Counted from the stretch's first letter, positions 7,677 to 15,857 are shown. The stretch is DNA of 64,000 bases from Oscillospiraceae bacterium (GCA_021199355.1 JAJQIF010000005.1:44181-108180); one strand, 5' to 3'. Numbers and translations are program-made. The notes: generated by a model from the sequence alone, not told the origin.

Positions 7677-9010
7677 TACTCCTCATCAAGCGAATCCCCG
7701 TACTTCTCCGCATATCTGCGACGGGCTTCATTGAGGGTGTTGCGCTCGACTTCCTTCTTCTGGGCACGGGAGAGCTTAACCTCTTCGGAAGCGTTTTCGT
7801 CGTCTTCGTCGTCATCCTCATACTTTGAGGGTCTCGCTCTGCCGGCGTTTTCTGCCTGCTGGGCTTCGAGAGCCTGCTGATAGAAGGACTTCTTCTTGCG
7901 CTTCTTCTTTGCCTTTTCGTTGTCCTTTGCGATAATCTTGTCGACTCTTGCGGGAGTGAGATAGAGATTCAGGAAAACGGTCTGAACAAGCGAAAGTAGG
8001 CTCGAGAATATCCAGTAGATACCGATACCTGCCGGGAAGCTGAACGCAATCCAGAACGACAGAAGCGGCATTGCATAGAGCATTATCTTCATGGAACCGC
8101 TTGTTGTGGCTCCGCCCTTCTTCTTTGTGAAGTACTGCGAAATGAATGTAAGAAGGAGCTGAAGTGCAAGCGAAAGAATCGGGATGAGAACGAGAACCGA
8201 TCTCCAGCTCGGATAGTCTCCCAGGTCGATTCCTAAGAATGTGTAGTCAAAATCTGAGCACAAATCAACGACGTCGTCGGCAAACAGGTCGGGATAGACC
8301 TGAGAAACGGAGATGACGAGAAGCTGTGCCCTTGACGAGCCGAAAGCGACGAGTCTTGACGAAACGAGGTTCGAATCGAGGAAGTACTCATCGAGTCCAA
8401 TCATATCGCCGTCGTTGTCATAATAATCGTTATATTCTACGAAGTAGCTTGCGAGCTCTTCGAGTCTTGAATCGGAATAATCTGCGAGGTCACTGTCTTC
8501 CTCAGCCTTGTATTCAAGAAGTATATCATAGAGATTTGTGTTTTCCGCCAAGAGCTCCGAAACGGTGGTCTCGTGCTCGTCGATAACCGAGCTGACGTTA
8601 TAGACATCTATAACCATCTCCTCGGCGGCGTCGAGGGAATCGCTGTCGACGTTTCCTATGTAGGAAAGAGGCGCATACACAACCTCGATGATAGCGAACA
8701 GGAGTACAAACGTGATGACGGTCGGCAAGCAACTGCCCATCGGGTTGACGTTCTCCTGATTATAGAGCTCCATCGTCGCCTCGTTGAGCTTGTCCTGATT
8801 GCCTGCATACTTTTTCTTGAGTGCCTCCATCTTCGGGTTGAGGCGGTTCATCTTCTCCGTCGAAATCTGCTGATTATATGACGACGGGAACATTATAAGT
8901 CTTATAATAGCCGTAAACAGGAACAGCGCCCAGCCGTAATTTCTTACGAGCAGATAGCAAAAGTAAAGAATCTTACCGAACGGCCAAGCTAATATTTGCC
9001 AGAAACTCAT
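7676..9010 (-). CDS. yidC: Membrane protein insertase YidC/Oxa1 with large external insertion
   Basis: Inserts membrane proteins with or without SecYEG. The conserved core is clear. TM1 carries the groove arginine in FTAIIRLIMFPSS (R37). The hairpin is MNRLNPKMEALKKKY, then TM2 (about 96-115), and TM3-TM5 (about 268-350) with GIGIYWIFSSLLSLVQT. At 444 residues it is much longer than the roughly 260 of SpoIIIJ. About 145 acidic, Tyr/Asp/Ser-rich residues (about 120-265) sit on the outer side between TM2 and TM3. A lysine-rich then acidic tail (about 355-444) follows. No lipobox signal peptide is seen, unlike SpoIIIJ. AAAGGAG precedes ATG-9010. Confidence 0.94.
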   Translation of the reverse strand: MSFWQILAWPFGKILYFCYLLVRNYGWALFLFTAIIRLIMFPSSYNQQISTEKMNRLNPKMEALKKKYAGNQDKLNEATMELYNQENVNPMGSCLPTVITFVLLFAIIEVVYAPLSYIGNVDSDSLDAAEEMVIDVYNVSSVIDEHETTVSELLAENTNLYDILLEYKAEEDSDLADYSDSRLEELASYFVEYNDYYDNDGDMIGLDEYFLDSNLVSSRLVAFGSSRAQLLVISVSQVYPDLFADDVVDLCSDFDYTFLGIDLGDYPSWRSVLVLIPILSLALQLLLTFISQYFTKKKGGATTSGSMKIMLYAMPLLSFWIAFSFPAGIGIYWIFSSLLSLVQTVFLNLYLTPARVDKIIAKDNEKAKKKRKKKSFYQQALEAQQAENAGRARPSKYEDDDEDDENASEEVKLSRAQKKEVERNTLNEARRRYAEKYGDSLDEE

Positions 9011-9037
9011 GGTTGTTTTTCTCCTTTACATAGGTGG

Positions 9038-9177
9038 AAACCCCTCCACCGGCTTCGCCGGTCCCCCTCCCCTTTCAGGGGAGGCTTTTATTTGCTTCTA
9101 TCAGAAGCTTGTAGAGGGGCAGTTATAGGCTCCCCTGAAAGGGGAGCTGTCAGCCGTCAGGCTGACTGAGGGGTTTA
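9038..9177. repeat. Palindromic element R3 (B arm + A arm)
   Basis: Same family and orientation as R2. The ends are AAACCCCTCCACC and GACTGAGGGGTTTA. The terminal TTTA again forms the TAA stop, here of yidD. It separates yidD from yidC, which keeps its own AAAGGAG ribosome site. Confidence 0.87.
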
Positions 9178-9438
9178 TCCTCTTGCCTTCCGGCGTTTTT
9201 CTGATTTTAAAGTATATAGGTGCCACTTCTCCGGCACATAGTCGACTCCGCCCTTGCTGTAAGGATTACAGCGGAGTATGCGCCAGAAGCCGAGGATGAG
9301 CCCCCTTATGGCACCGAACCGTCTGACCGCCTCAAGAGTATACTGCGAGCAGGTCGGATAATACCGACAGCAAGGCGGCTTCAATTTGGACAGGTGCTTC
9401 TGATAGAATTTAATAAGAGCTATAACAAGATATTTCAT
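9175..9438 (-). CDS. yidD: Membrane protein insertion efficiency factor YidD
   Basis: Small membrane-associated protein thought to assist YidC insertion. Its 87 residues contain the family signature IKFYQKHLSKLKPPCCRYYPTCSQY in parts, with YYPTCSQYTLEAVRRFG and RCNPYSKGGVDYVPEKW. The start ATG overlaps the rnpA stop (ATGA). The stop codon TAA is contributed by the adjoining palindromic element. Confidence 0.96.
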   Translation of the reverse strand: MKYLVIALIKFYQKHLSKLKPPCCRYYPTCSQYTLEAVRRFGAIRGLILGFWRILRCNPYSKGGVDYVPEKWHLYTLKSEKRRKARG

Positions 9439-9806
9439 AGCTTTTTCGGGCGGATAATATCCGCCCCTACATTTTCGCTCCGCATTGACTTTATAACTTT
9501 CGACAGTAATACTCTCTCAATATCGCCGGTCTTGGCGCCGACAATGCCGGGTCTTGCCACGAAAACGATATCATAGCCTATCGGCATCGAGAGCTCGTTT
9601 TTGCGATAAGCTTCCCGGAGGATTCTCTTTGCCCGGTTGCGCACAACGGCGGAGCCTATCTTCTTTCCGGCTGTGATTCCGAAGCGATTAAAAGGCAGTT
9701 TGTTCGGCATATAATAAGCCGTAAAATATTCGGTAGCTGTGTACTTCCCCTTGCGATAAAGCCTGAGGAAAAGCTTGTTGTCTTTTATGTGTTCTGTGTA
9801 TAACAT
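9435..9806 (-). CDS. rnpA: Ribonuclease P protein component RnpA with repeat-encoded C-terminus
   Basis: Protein subunit of RNase P, which matures the 5' ends of tRNAs. It has 123 residues, with the RNR motif VVRNRAKRILREAYR (about 70-84) and FVARPG. The last residues VGADIIRP (113-120) are encoded exactly by a 24-bp palindromic repeat found elsewhere in the window between genes, so the C-terminus is a repeat-derived extension. It overlaps yidD by 4 nt. No strong ribosome site is seen, but a perfect 12-bp hairpin lies between it and rpmH. Confidence 0.95.
   Translation of the reverse strand: MLYTEHIKDNKLFLRLYRKGKYTATEYFTAYYMPNKLPFNRFGITAGKKIGSAVVRNRAKRILREAYRKNELSMPIGYDIVFVARPGIVGAKTGDIERVLLSKVIKSMRSENVGADIIRPKKL
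9447..9470. repeat. 24-bp GGCGGATATTATCC palindrome inside rnpA
   Basis: Member of a dispersed family (also at 28101, 51817-51929, 60255 and 60301). The minus strand reads GTA GGG GCG GAT ATT ATC CGC CCG, eight whole codons of rnpA. Confidence 0.9.
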
Positions 9807-9820
9807 GTTGTTGTAGTTAG

Positions 9821-9849
9821 TAAGATTTTCAGCTTCAGCTGAAAATCTT
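9821..9849. other. Perfect hairpin in the rpmH-rnpA gap
   Basis: AAGATTTTCAGC, loop TTCA, GCTGAAAATCTT. A second weaker stem, ACACCGG / CCGGTGT, spans 9851-9886. Together they fill the gap between rpmH and rnpA. They may process the transcript or attenuate it so that abundant rpmH and scarce rnpA are expressed at different levels; that role is inference. Confidence 0.6.
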
Positions 9850-9896
9850 TACACCGGTCGCCGACTATTGTCAAACAACCGGTGTATCAGCTTCGA

Positions 9897-10037
9897 TCAA
9901 TAAGTGAGTTTCGCACGTCCCTTTGCACGTCTGCGCGCCAGAACCTTTCTGCCGTTTCTGGTGGACATTCTCTTGAAGAAGCCGTGCTCCTTCTTTCTGT
10001 GAAGCTTCTTGGGCTGGTAGGGTCTTTTTACCTGCAT
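9897..10037 (-). CDS. rpmH: 50S ribosomal protein L34
   Basis: 46-residue L34, a basic protein of the large ribosomal subunit. It begins [20 protein letters not shown] and ends GRAKLTY, with the typical [21 protein letters not shown] core. The start at 10037 follows GGAGG at a normal distance. It is the first gene of the leftward operon and is read from a consensus promoter at 10150-10178. Confidence 0.97.
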   Translation of the reverse strand: MQVKRPYQPKKLHRKKEHGFFKRMSTRNGRKVLARRRAKGRAKLTY

Positions 10038-10081
10038 TCTTGTTGCCTCCTTACTCAGATAAATTTATATTTCCGGATTCA

Positions 10082-10097
10082 AGTTCCATGTGGAACT
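10082..10097. promoter_or_regulatory. parS-like site upstream of rpmH
   Basis: AGTTCCATGTGGAACT keeps the GTTCCA-TGTGGAAC half sites of the copies at 519 and 2897 but has A/T at the outer positions. It lies in the rpmH-dnaA intergenic region. Confidence 0.5.
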
Positions 10098-10149
10098 TGG
10101 TTATCACTCATTAGCGTACTCCGCCTATGATATTACCATACAGATTAGT

Positions 10150-10178
10150 ATTATATAAGAAAATCACGGCTTTGTCAA
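10150..10178 (-). promoter_or_regulatory. Promoter of the rpmH-rnpA-yidD-yidC-jag operon
   Basis: Minus-strand TTGACA, 17-bp spacer and TATAAT, an exact SigA consensus. It is divergent from the dnaA promoter. Confidence 0.85.
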
Positions 10179-10223
10179 GCGTTTTTTTGGTATTCTTTTT
10201 TGAAGGCATATTATAAAATAGTC

Positions 10224-10252
10224 TTGAAAATGAAGCCGAAATGTGGTATCAT
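10224..10252 (+). promoter_or_regulatory. Promoter of dnaA
   Basis: TTGAAA, 17-bp spacer, TATCAT, giving a leader of about 75 nt. No DnaA-box-like motif (TTATCCACA or the TTCAAC core used downstream) is seen in this gap, so dnaA autoregulation from here is not evident. Confidence 0.7.
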
Positions 10253-10334
10253 AGTAATCAGGAAAGTATGATTCAAATTTAAGATAGAATACACATACAA
10301 AAACACACAATATAAGAGAAAGGCAGTAAGGCTT

Positions 10335-11699
10335 ATGGAAACATTTGCAGAAGTATATGAAAACGTAAAACGGGCTTGTCAGGCGGACCCGAAGGTTTCG
10401 GAAATCGGCTATAACCGTTGGATAAAGAATATCGAGCCCGGCAAGATGGAAGGAACGAAGATAACGCTCTATGCTTCCTCCGACTTTATGAGAAGAACCA
10501 CCGAGGAAATCTATGGCGCCGTGTTCGAGCATGCCTTTGAGCAGGTCATGGGCTTCCCGGTTGAAATCACCTTTGCCGTCAAGGCTAATCCCGATCAAGA
10601 ACAAGAAGACGGATTTGACGAAATCGAGCGCAGAATGGAAGACCTCATGAATTCCCATAAGAGGAGCGACTATGAGCTCACGTTCGAGAACTTCATCAAG
10701 GGCAAGTCGAACGAGCTCGCCTATGCCTATTGCATCGCCGTCAGCGGCAAGAACAGACCGAGCGAGCAGATGAACCGCTCGATGTTCAATCCCCTGCTGA
10801 TTTACGGAGATTCGGGGCTCGGAAAGACCCATCTCCTCAAGGCTATTGAGAACGAGGTCAAGACCAGCCATCCGCAGATGAAGGTCATCTATACGACCGC
10901 CGAGAACTTTACAAACGAGCTTGTCCGGGCTGTTTCAACCCAGACAACAACCGAGTTCCACGAAAAATACCGTAACTGCGATTTCTTACTCGTAGATGAC
11001 ATCCAGTTTATGGTCGATAAAGAAATGACGCAGGAGGAATTCTTCCACACATTTAACGAGCTCTATAACGCAGGAAAGCAGATAGTGCTCACTTCGGATG
11101 TCTCCCCGAACAGAATCAAGAGGCTCGAGGACAGAATCAAGACAAGATGCACCTTGGGCGTTCAGGCGGACGTTCAGCCGCCGGATTTCGAGACGAGAAT
11201 GGCGATTGTCAATAGAAAAGCCGAGCTCCTCGACTTAAAGCTCCCCGAAAATGTGGCGCGCCTCATTGCCGAGAGAATCACGAAGAATATCCGTCAGCTT
11301 GAGGGCGCAGTCAACAAGATGAAGGGGCTTACGATGTTCTCGAACGAGGTGCCGTCACTCCAGATGGCGCAGAGGGTCATAAAAGAGACCTTGATAGATG
11401 CTCAGCCCGCCGAGATTACCTGCGACAGGATTATAAAAGACGTTGCGGACGCCTTCGGAGTTACCGCCGAGGATATCCGTTCCGTCAACCGCTCGGCGCA
11501 GATTTCGCTTGCACGAAAGGTCAGCGTATACATAATAAGGGACCTCAAGGGCATGTCCTTCACCGAAATCGGCAAGGAATTCGGCAGGAACCATTCGACC
11601 ATGACCATCTCCTATGCCGACGTCAAGGAAATGATTGCGAAGAATTCTGACATGAGGGAGACTGTTGAAGAAATCGAAAAGAGGCTCAGAGCCGTCTGA
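10335..11699 (+). CDS. dnaA: Chromosomal replication initiator DnaA
   Basis: AAA+ ATPase that binds and melts oriC. It has 454 residues. Domain I is at the N-terminus. The AAA+ core has Walker A YGDSGLGKTHLLKA, Walker B FLLVDDIQF, sensor I IVLTSD and the arginine-finger region RLEDRIKTRCTLG. The domain IV helix-turn-helix includes LARKVSVYIIRDL. The DNA-contact signature reads GRNHST (417-422) where E. coli and B. subtilis have GRDHTT, so the base-contacting Asp and first Thr are replaced by Asn and Ser. This agrees with non-canonical boxes in the adjoining oriC. The start ATG lies 10 nt after AAAGGCAG. Confidence 0.98.
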   Translation: METFAEVYENVKRACQADPKVSEIGYNRWIKNIEPGKMEGTKITLYASSDFMRRTTEEIYGAVFEHAFEQVMGFPVEITFAVKANPDQEQEDGFDEIERRMEDLMNSHKRSDYELTFENFIKGKSNELAYAYCIAVSGKNRPSEQMNRSMFNPLLIYGDSGLGKTHLLKAIENEVKTSHPQMKVIYTTAENFTNELVRAVSTQTTTEFHEKYRNCDFLLVDDIQFMVDKEMTQEEFFHTFNELYNAGKQIVLTSDVSPNRIKRLEDRIKTRCTLGVQADVQPPDFETRMAIVNRKAELLDLKLPENVARLIAERITKNIRQLEGAVNKMKGLTMFSNEVPSLQMAQRVIKETLIDAQPAEITCDRIIKDVADAFGVTAEDIRSVNRSAQISLARKVSVYIIRDLKGMSFTEIGKEFGRNHSTMTISYADVKEMIAKNSDMRETVEEIEKRLRAV

Positions 11700-11978
11700 G
11701 CCCACTTTTCAACGGCGTTTTGAACCGGTTTCCAACTTTTCAACCGATTTATTAGCATTCAACAATCACGATTTCAACGGTTTCAACCGGCGATTTCGGT
11801 TTCAACAAATCGGATTCCGGCGGTTGAAAGAGATGTTGAACGGCGGGACAAGTCAGGGACTGGTCCGGAAGGGGTTTTCAACATTTCAACAGCCCCTACT
11901 ACTAATACTAAATATATCTTTTCTTTTTATTTTTAAAAAACGGAGAAATCCGAACGAAAAACGAAGGAGTATTCAACA
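11700..11978 (+). other. oriC: oriC: TTCAAC-type DnaA-box array, GC cluster, DnaA-trio-like run and AT-rich unwinding region
   Basis: This dnaA-dnaN gap contains no TTATCCACA. It has eleven copies of a TTCAAC core. Nine are on the plus strand (11706, 11737, 11756, 11771, 11780, 11799, 11875, 11883, 11970) and two on the minus strand (11822, 11834). The best ones are TTTTCAACA and ATTTCAACA, 7/9 matches to the classical box. The pair at 11875-11891 is followed directly by GCCCC and CTACTACTAATACTAA (11896-11911), whose complement is a run of 3'-GAT trios. An A/T-rich stretch then runs to 11940. This box, GC-cluster, trio order matches the basal unwinding system described in B. subtilis. Confidence 0.85.
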
Positions 11979-13088
11979 ATGATGAAATTCATCTGCTCGA
12001 AGCAGGAGCTCTACGAAGCTCTGACAAACGTATCAAGAGCCGTGGCGGAGAGGTCCACCATCCCCTCGCTCGAGGGAATCAAGTTCTCGCTTATGGACAA
12101 CACGCTTTCCTTAACCGGCTATGATCTGGAAATCGGCATTGAGACATCGCTTCAGGTTGAGACCGAGTTTGAGGGCGAAGCTGTCGTCAACCCGAAGCTC
12201 TTCTCCGAGATGATTCGCAAGATGCCTGCGGGCAATATCACCATTGACGTCGGGGAGAATCTTGCGATGAAGATCACCGGCGGCTCGACCGAGTATAACA
12301 TCACTTCGATGAGCGCCTCCGACTACCCTGAGCTCCCCGAGTTCTTCGACGACCAGAGAGTAACGCTTCCGCAGTCGCTCCTGAAAGCTATGGTAAACCA
12401 GTCGGTGTTCGCCGTTTCACAGGTAGATACAAGACCGATACTCAAGGGCGAGCTCTTTGAGATAGAGAACGGTGTTCTCAACGTCGTCGCAATCGACGGC
12501 TATCGGCTTGCAGTCAGAACCGAAGCAATCAAAACCGAGAAAGATTTCAAATTCGTTGTCCCCGCGAAGACCCTGAACGAGGTTTCAAGGCTTCTTTCGG
12601 ACAGCGACGAGGACAGCTGCACAATCATGATTTCGAAGAAGCAGGTCGTTTTCGACTTCTCCGGCTACACCGTCTTCTCAAGGCTCCTTGAGGGCGAGTT
12701 CCATAACTACAGAGGCTCAATTCCGAAGACAAGCGTTACCGAGGTTATCATCGAGAAGAGAGAGCTTGTTAATTGCCTCGAGCGCGCCTCGCTCCTCATA
12801 AACGAGAAGAACAAGGCGCCCGTTCGTTGCATGTTCGAGGACGGCGAGCTTAAATTAAGCTGTCAGACCCAGCTCGGAAGAATCTTCGAGACAATCCAAG
12901 CCGACACCTCGGGACCGAGAATTGAAATCGGCTTCAACTGCCGGTATCTCCTCGACCCGCTGAGAGTTATAGAGGATGATAAAGTAAGGCTCCTTATGAA
13001 CGGCGGCAACCTCCCGATGAAGATCCTGCCGCTTAGCGGGGATAAGTATGTGTATCTCGTGTTGCCGGTGAGGTTGAAGACGGACTAA
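11979..13088 (+). CDS. dnaN: DNA polymerase III beta sliding clamp
   Basis: Ring-shaped processivity factor of the replisome. It has 369 residues with three repeated clamp domains. Recognisable segments are the N-terminal MKFICSKQELYEALTNVSRA, the central NVVAIDGYRLAVR, and the end LLMNGGNLPMKILPLSGDKYVYLVLPVRL. GAAGGAG lies about 8 nt before tandem ATG codons at 11979 and 11982, and either may be used. One TTCAAC motif overlaps the spacer just before the start. Confidence 0.97.
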   Translation: MMKFICSKQELYEALTNVSRAVAERSTIPSLEGIKFSLMDNTLSLTGYDLEIGIETSLQVETEFEGEAVVNPKLFSEMIRKMPAGNITIDVGENLAMKITGGSTEYNITSMSASDYPELPEFFDDQRVTLPQSLLKAMVNQSVFAVSQVDTRPILKGELFEIENGVLNVVAIDGYRLAVRTEAIKTEKDFKFVVPAKTLNEVSRLLSDSDEDSCTIMISKKQVVFDFSGYTVFSRLLEGEFHNYRGSIPKTSVTEVIIEKRELVNCLERASLLINEKNKAPVRCMFEDGELKLSCQTQLGRIFETIQADTSGPRIEIGFNCRYLLDPLRVIEDDKVRLLMNGGNLPMKILPLSGDKYVYLVLPVRLKTD

Positions 13089-13114
13089 AAATAATTAAAG
13101 ATTGAAGGTTTGGA

Positions 13115-14182
13115 ATGAGTACGGATATCGTAAATCAGAACAGTTCAGATTATTCTGCTTGGCTGAATGCTCTTAAGGACAGATATTTGAGTAGCAGGAT
13201 GAAGGCGGCGGTTGCCGTGAATACTTCTCTTCTTGAGTTTTACTATTCCGTGGGAAGAGATATATCCCGGTCAAGCTATACAAACGAATACGGTTCGTCT
13301 TTTTATGAGACACTCAGCAAAGACCTTCGCCGAGAGCTTCCGGATGTAAAAGGTTTGTCCGCAACAAATTTGAAGTATACACGATACTTCTATGAGCTCT
13401 ATTCTCCATATTTTGTAAATCGTCAACAGCCTGTTGACGATTTCGAAGAAAATCAGTTGTTTATGATTCCTTGGGGACATCATATACAGATAATAAATAA
13501 ATGCAAAAAAGACACCGAAAAAGCAATCTTTTATGTCAAACAGACTTTGAAGAATAATTGGAGCAGAAGCGTTCTTATGAACTACATCTCTTCTGACTTG
13601 TACGGTCGTCAGGGAAAAGCAATTTCGAATTATATTGAAACGCTACCCATGCCGCAGGGAGATCTGGCACAGGAAATAATAAAAGATCCTTATAGCTTTG
13701 ACTTTCTGACTTTGCGTGATTCGTATGATGAGAAGGAACTGAAGGACGCTTTGCTTGACAACATCACAAAGTTTTTGATGGAGCTTGGCACGGGATTTGC
13801 TTTTATGGGCAGAGAGTATCGGGTTTCCGTAGGAGATGATGACTACTATATAGACCTCCTTTTCTATCATGTCCAACTTCACGCTTATGTTGTTCTGGAA
13901 GTGAAAACCGGAAAGTTTCAGCCGGCGGATTTGGGACAACTCGGATTCTATATAAGTGCTGTAAATCATTCGGTAAAAACCGAGAATGACAATCCCACAA
14001 TCGGTCTTCTGATATGCAAGGATAAGAACAATCTGACAGCAAAATATTCGCTGGAATCTTCAAATCAACCTATTGGAATATCGGAGTATGAATTGTCAAA
14101 GATGTATCCGGTGGACTTCAGGAGTTCCATGCCGACGATAGAAGAGATTGAGGAAAATCTGGAGGAAAGTGAAATAAATTGA
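13115..14182 (+). CDS. YhcG-like PDDEXK nuclease (DUF1016 family)
   Basis: Predicted Mg-dependent nuclease. It has 355 residues. An N-terminal helical DUF1016-N region ([33 protein letters not shown]) precedes the PDDEXK core, with the probable metal ligands D247 (YYIDLLFY) and E262/K264 (VLEVKTGKF) and the glutamine in LGQLGFYI (Q275). The family is linked to DNA recombination or anti-phage functions in other bacteria; its role here is unknown. It is inserted between dnaN and rlbA, which normally touch, and its codons look more A/T-rich than those of its neighbours. Its TGA stop overlaps the rlbA TTG start. Confidence 0.9.
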   Translation: MSTDIVNQNSSDYSAWLNALKDRYLSSRMKAAVAVNTSLLEFYYSVGRDISRSSYTNEYGSSFYETLSKDLRRELPDVKGLSATNLKYTRYFYELYSPYFVNRQQPVDDFEENQLFMIPWGHHIQIINKCKKDTEKAIFYVKQTLKNNWSRSVLMNYISSDLYGRQGKAISNYIETLPMPQGDLAQEIIKDPYSFDFLTLRDSYDEKELKDALLDNITKFLMELGTGFAFMGREYRVSVGDDDYYIDLLFYHVQLHAYVVLEVKTGKFQPADLGQLGFYISAVNHSVKTENDNPTIGLLICKDKNNLTAKYSLESSNQPIGISEYELSKMYPVDFRSSMPTIEEIEENLEESEIN

Positions 14183-14409
14183 GTATAGATAAATCCACCC
14201 AAAAAATCAAAATCACCGGCGAATACATCAAGCTCGATTCGCTCCTCAAGTTCGCCGGGGTCACCGCCACGGGCGGGGAGGCTAAGGAGCTTGTGCAGAT
14301 GGGAAAGGTTCTGGTCGGCGGCGAGGTCTGCCAAATGCGCGGCAAGAAGCTACGGTCTGGCGACCGGGCTGAGCTCCCGGAGCTCGGGCTCACACTCGAA
14401 ATAGAATGA
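14179..14409 (+). CDS. rlbA: S4-domain RNA-binding protein RlbA/YaaA
   Basis: Small S4-fold protein found between dnaN and recF in Firmicutes, thought to act in ribosome assembly. It has 76 residues, with the S4 core [20 protein letters not shown] and [24 protein letters not shown]. The TTG start overlaps the preceding stop (TTGA). A GGAGG lies 13 nt upstream, so translation is probably coupled to the upstream nuclease gene. Its stop overlaps the recF ATG. Confidence 0.93.
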   Translation: MSIDKSTQKIKITGEYIKLDSLLKFAGVTATGGEAKELVQMGKVLVGGEVCQMRGKKLRSGDRAELPELGLTLEIE

Positions 14410-15506
14410 TTATTACTCACATAAAAGCCGACGGGTTCCGGAACCTCCGGGAGATTGATTTCAATCCCGAGGCGGGCACCAACATTATTTTCGGCGAGAA
14501 CGCTCAGGGCAAGACAAATCTCATGGAAGCCGTCTGGATTTCGACCGGCGAGAAGAGCTTTCGGGGAGCGAAAGAGCGGGATTTGATTGCGTTTGATTCG
14601 GATAGAGCTGAGATTGAGGTCTCGTTCAAAGATAAAGTGCGGGAGCAGACCGTTTCGATAACCCTCTCGAAAAACCCGAGGGAGAAGAGAATTACACTCA
14701 ACGGCGTGAAGCTCAGGTCGATGTCCGAGCTTCTTGGGAAGCTTCTTTGCGTGGTGTTCACGCCGGAGGATTTAGAATTGACGAAGGGCTCGCCCGAGCG
14801 CAGAAGAGACTACCTCGACCGGTGCATCTCGCAGATAAAGCCGCTCTATTCGGGAGTGGTTTCGAGATACGAAAAAGTATTGGCACAGCGGAATGCGGTT
14901 CTTAAAAATATTTACTTGGGAATCTCCACCCGGGACGAGCTCGACATCTGGGACGAACAGCTTTCGAAGCCCTGCGCCTATATCTCGATGATGCGATGCG
15001 CCTATACGGATGTCTTGAACCAAAGTGCAGGACGGCTTTATGAGAGCATTTCGAGAAGCCGCGAGAAGCTCCAACTCGAGTACCTTTCAACCGTTTTCAA
15101 CAATCTGCGGGGAAGAAATGATTATAAAACTGCAATGGCGGATGAATATAAAGAATTACTTCGGAGCCTTCGAGAGGAAGACATCCGCTTCGGCTTCACT
15201 CAGGCGGGAATTCATCGGGACGACATGGGGGTATACCTTGACGGCATGCCCGTGAAAGACTTCGGCTCGCAGGGTCAGAACCGCTCGGCGGCGCTCTGCA
15301 TGAAGCTCGGTCAGGCAAGGGTCCTCCACTCCGAAACCGGCGACCGCCCGGTCGTGCTTCTTGACGACGTTCTCTCCGAGCTCGATAAATACAGAAGAGA
15401 ATTCGTCATCGGCGAATTCACCCAGTCGCAGACGTTTATTACGAGCTGTGAGGGGGAGAGGCTCAGGGGGAAGAGTGTGGAGATGAAGAGTGGAAGGCTT
15501 CAATGA
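14406..15506 (+). CDS. recF: DNA replication/repair protein RecF
   Basis: SMC-like ATPase that helps load RecA at gaps and stalled forks. It has 366 residues. Walker A is [14 protein letters not shown] near residue 31. The RecF signature [17 protein letters not shown] follows, then the ABC signature [19 protein letters not shown], and Walker [16 protein letters not shown] overlaps the rlbA stop by 4 nt. Confidence 0.97.
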   Translation: MIITHIKADGFRNLREIDFNPEAGTNIIFGENAQGKTNLMEAVWISTGEKSFRGAKERDLIAFDSDRAEIEVSFKDKVREQTVSITLSKNPREKRITLNGVKLRSMSELLGKLLCVVFTPEDLELTKGSPERRRDYLDRCISQIKPLYSGVVSRYEKVLAQRNAVLKNIYLGISTRDELDIWDEQLSKPCAYISMMRCAYTDVLNQSAGRLYESISRSREKLQLEYLSTVFNNLRGRNDYKTAMADEYKELLRSLREEDIRFGFTQAGIHRDDMGVYLDGMPVKDFGSQGQNRSAALCMKLGQARVLHSETGDRPVVLLDDVLSELDKYRREFVIGEFTQSQTFITSCEGERLRGKSVEMKSGRLQ

Positions 15507-15533
15507 TTTTGAATTACGGAAAGGAGCGACCAT

Positions 15534-15857
15534 ATGAACACCGCTATTTACACAACAAAAGAGATTGCCGACAAGGTGCGCCCGATTGCGGAGAAGTACG
15601 GTGCGGATAAGGTTTATCTTTTCGGCTCCTATGCAAGAAATGAGGCGACCGAGGACAGCGATATTGATTTTTACGTTGAGTTCTCGAAGCCAATCGGTCT
15701 GAAATATTGCAGTTTCTTCAGCGACATCGAGGACAGCGTCGACAAGAAGATTGACATCGTCACGAAGGACGCACTCTATAATCCCGTCACGGTCACTATC
15801 AACGAAGATTTTATCAAGAGAGTGCTTGAGGAGCGGAAGTGTATATATGAACAGTAA
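15534..15857 (+). CDS. mntA: Minimal nucleotidyltransferase antitoxin (MntA-like)
   Basis: 107-residue MNT-fold protein, the antitoxin partner in HepT-MntA modules, where it AMPylates the HEPN toxin. The catalytic pattern GS-X10-DXD is present: GSYARNEATEDSDID (G31, S32, D43, D45). A third carboxylate is likely D74 in KKIDIVT. AAAGGAG lies ahead of ATG-15534. It overlaps the HEPN gene by 11 nt. The pair is inserted between recF and remB. Confidence 0.88.
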   Translation: MNTAIYTTKEIADKVRPIAEKYGADKVYLFGSYARNEATEDSDIDFYVEFSKPIGLKYCSFFSDIEDSVDKKIDIVTKDALYNPVTVTINEDFIKRVLEERKCIYEQ

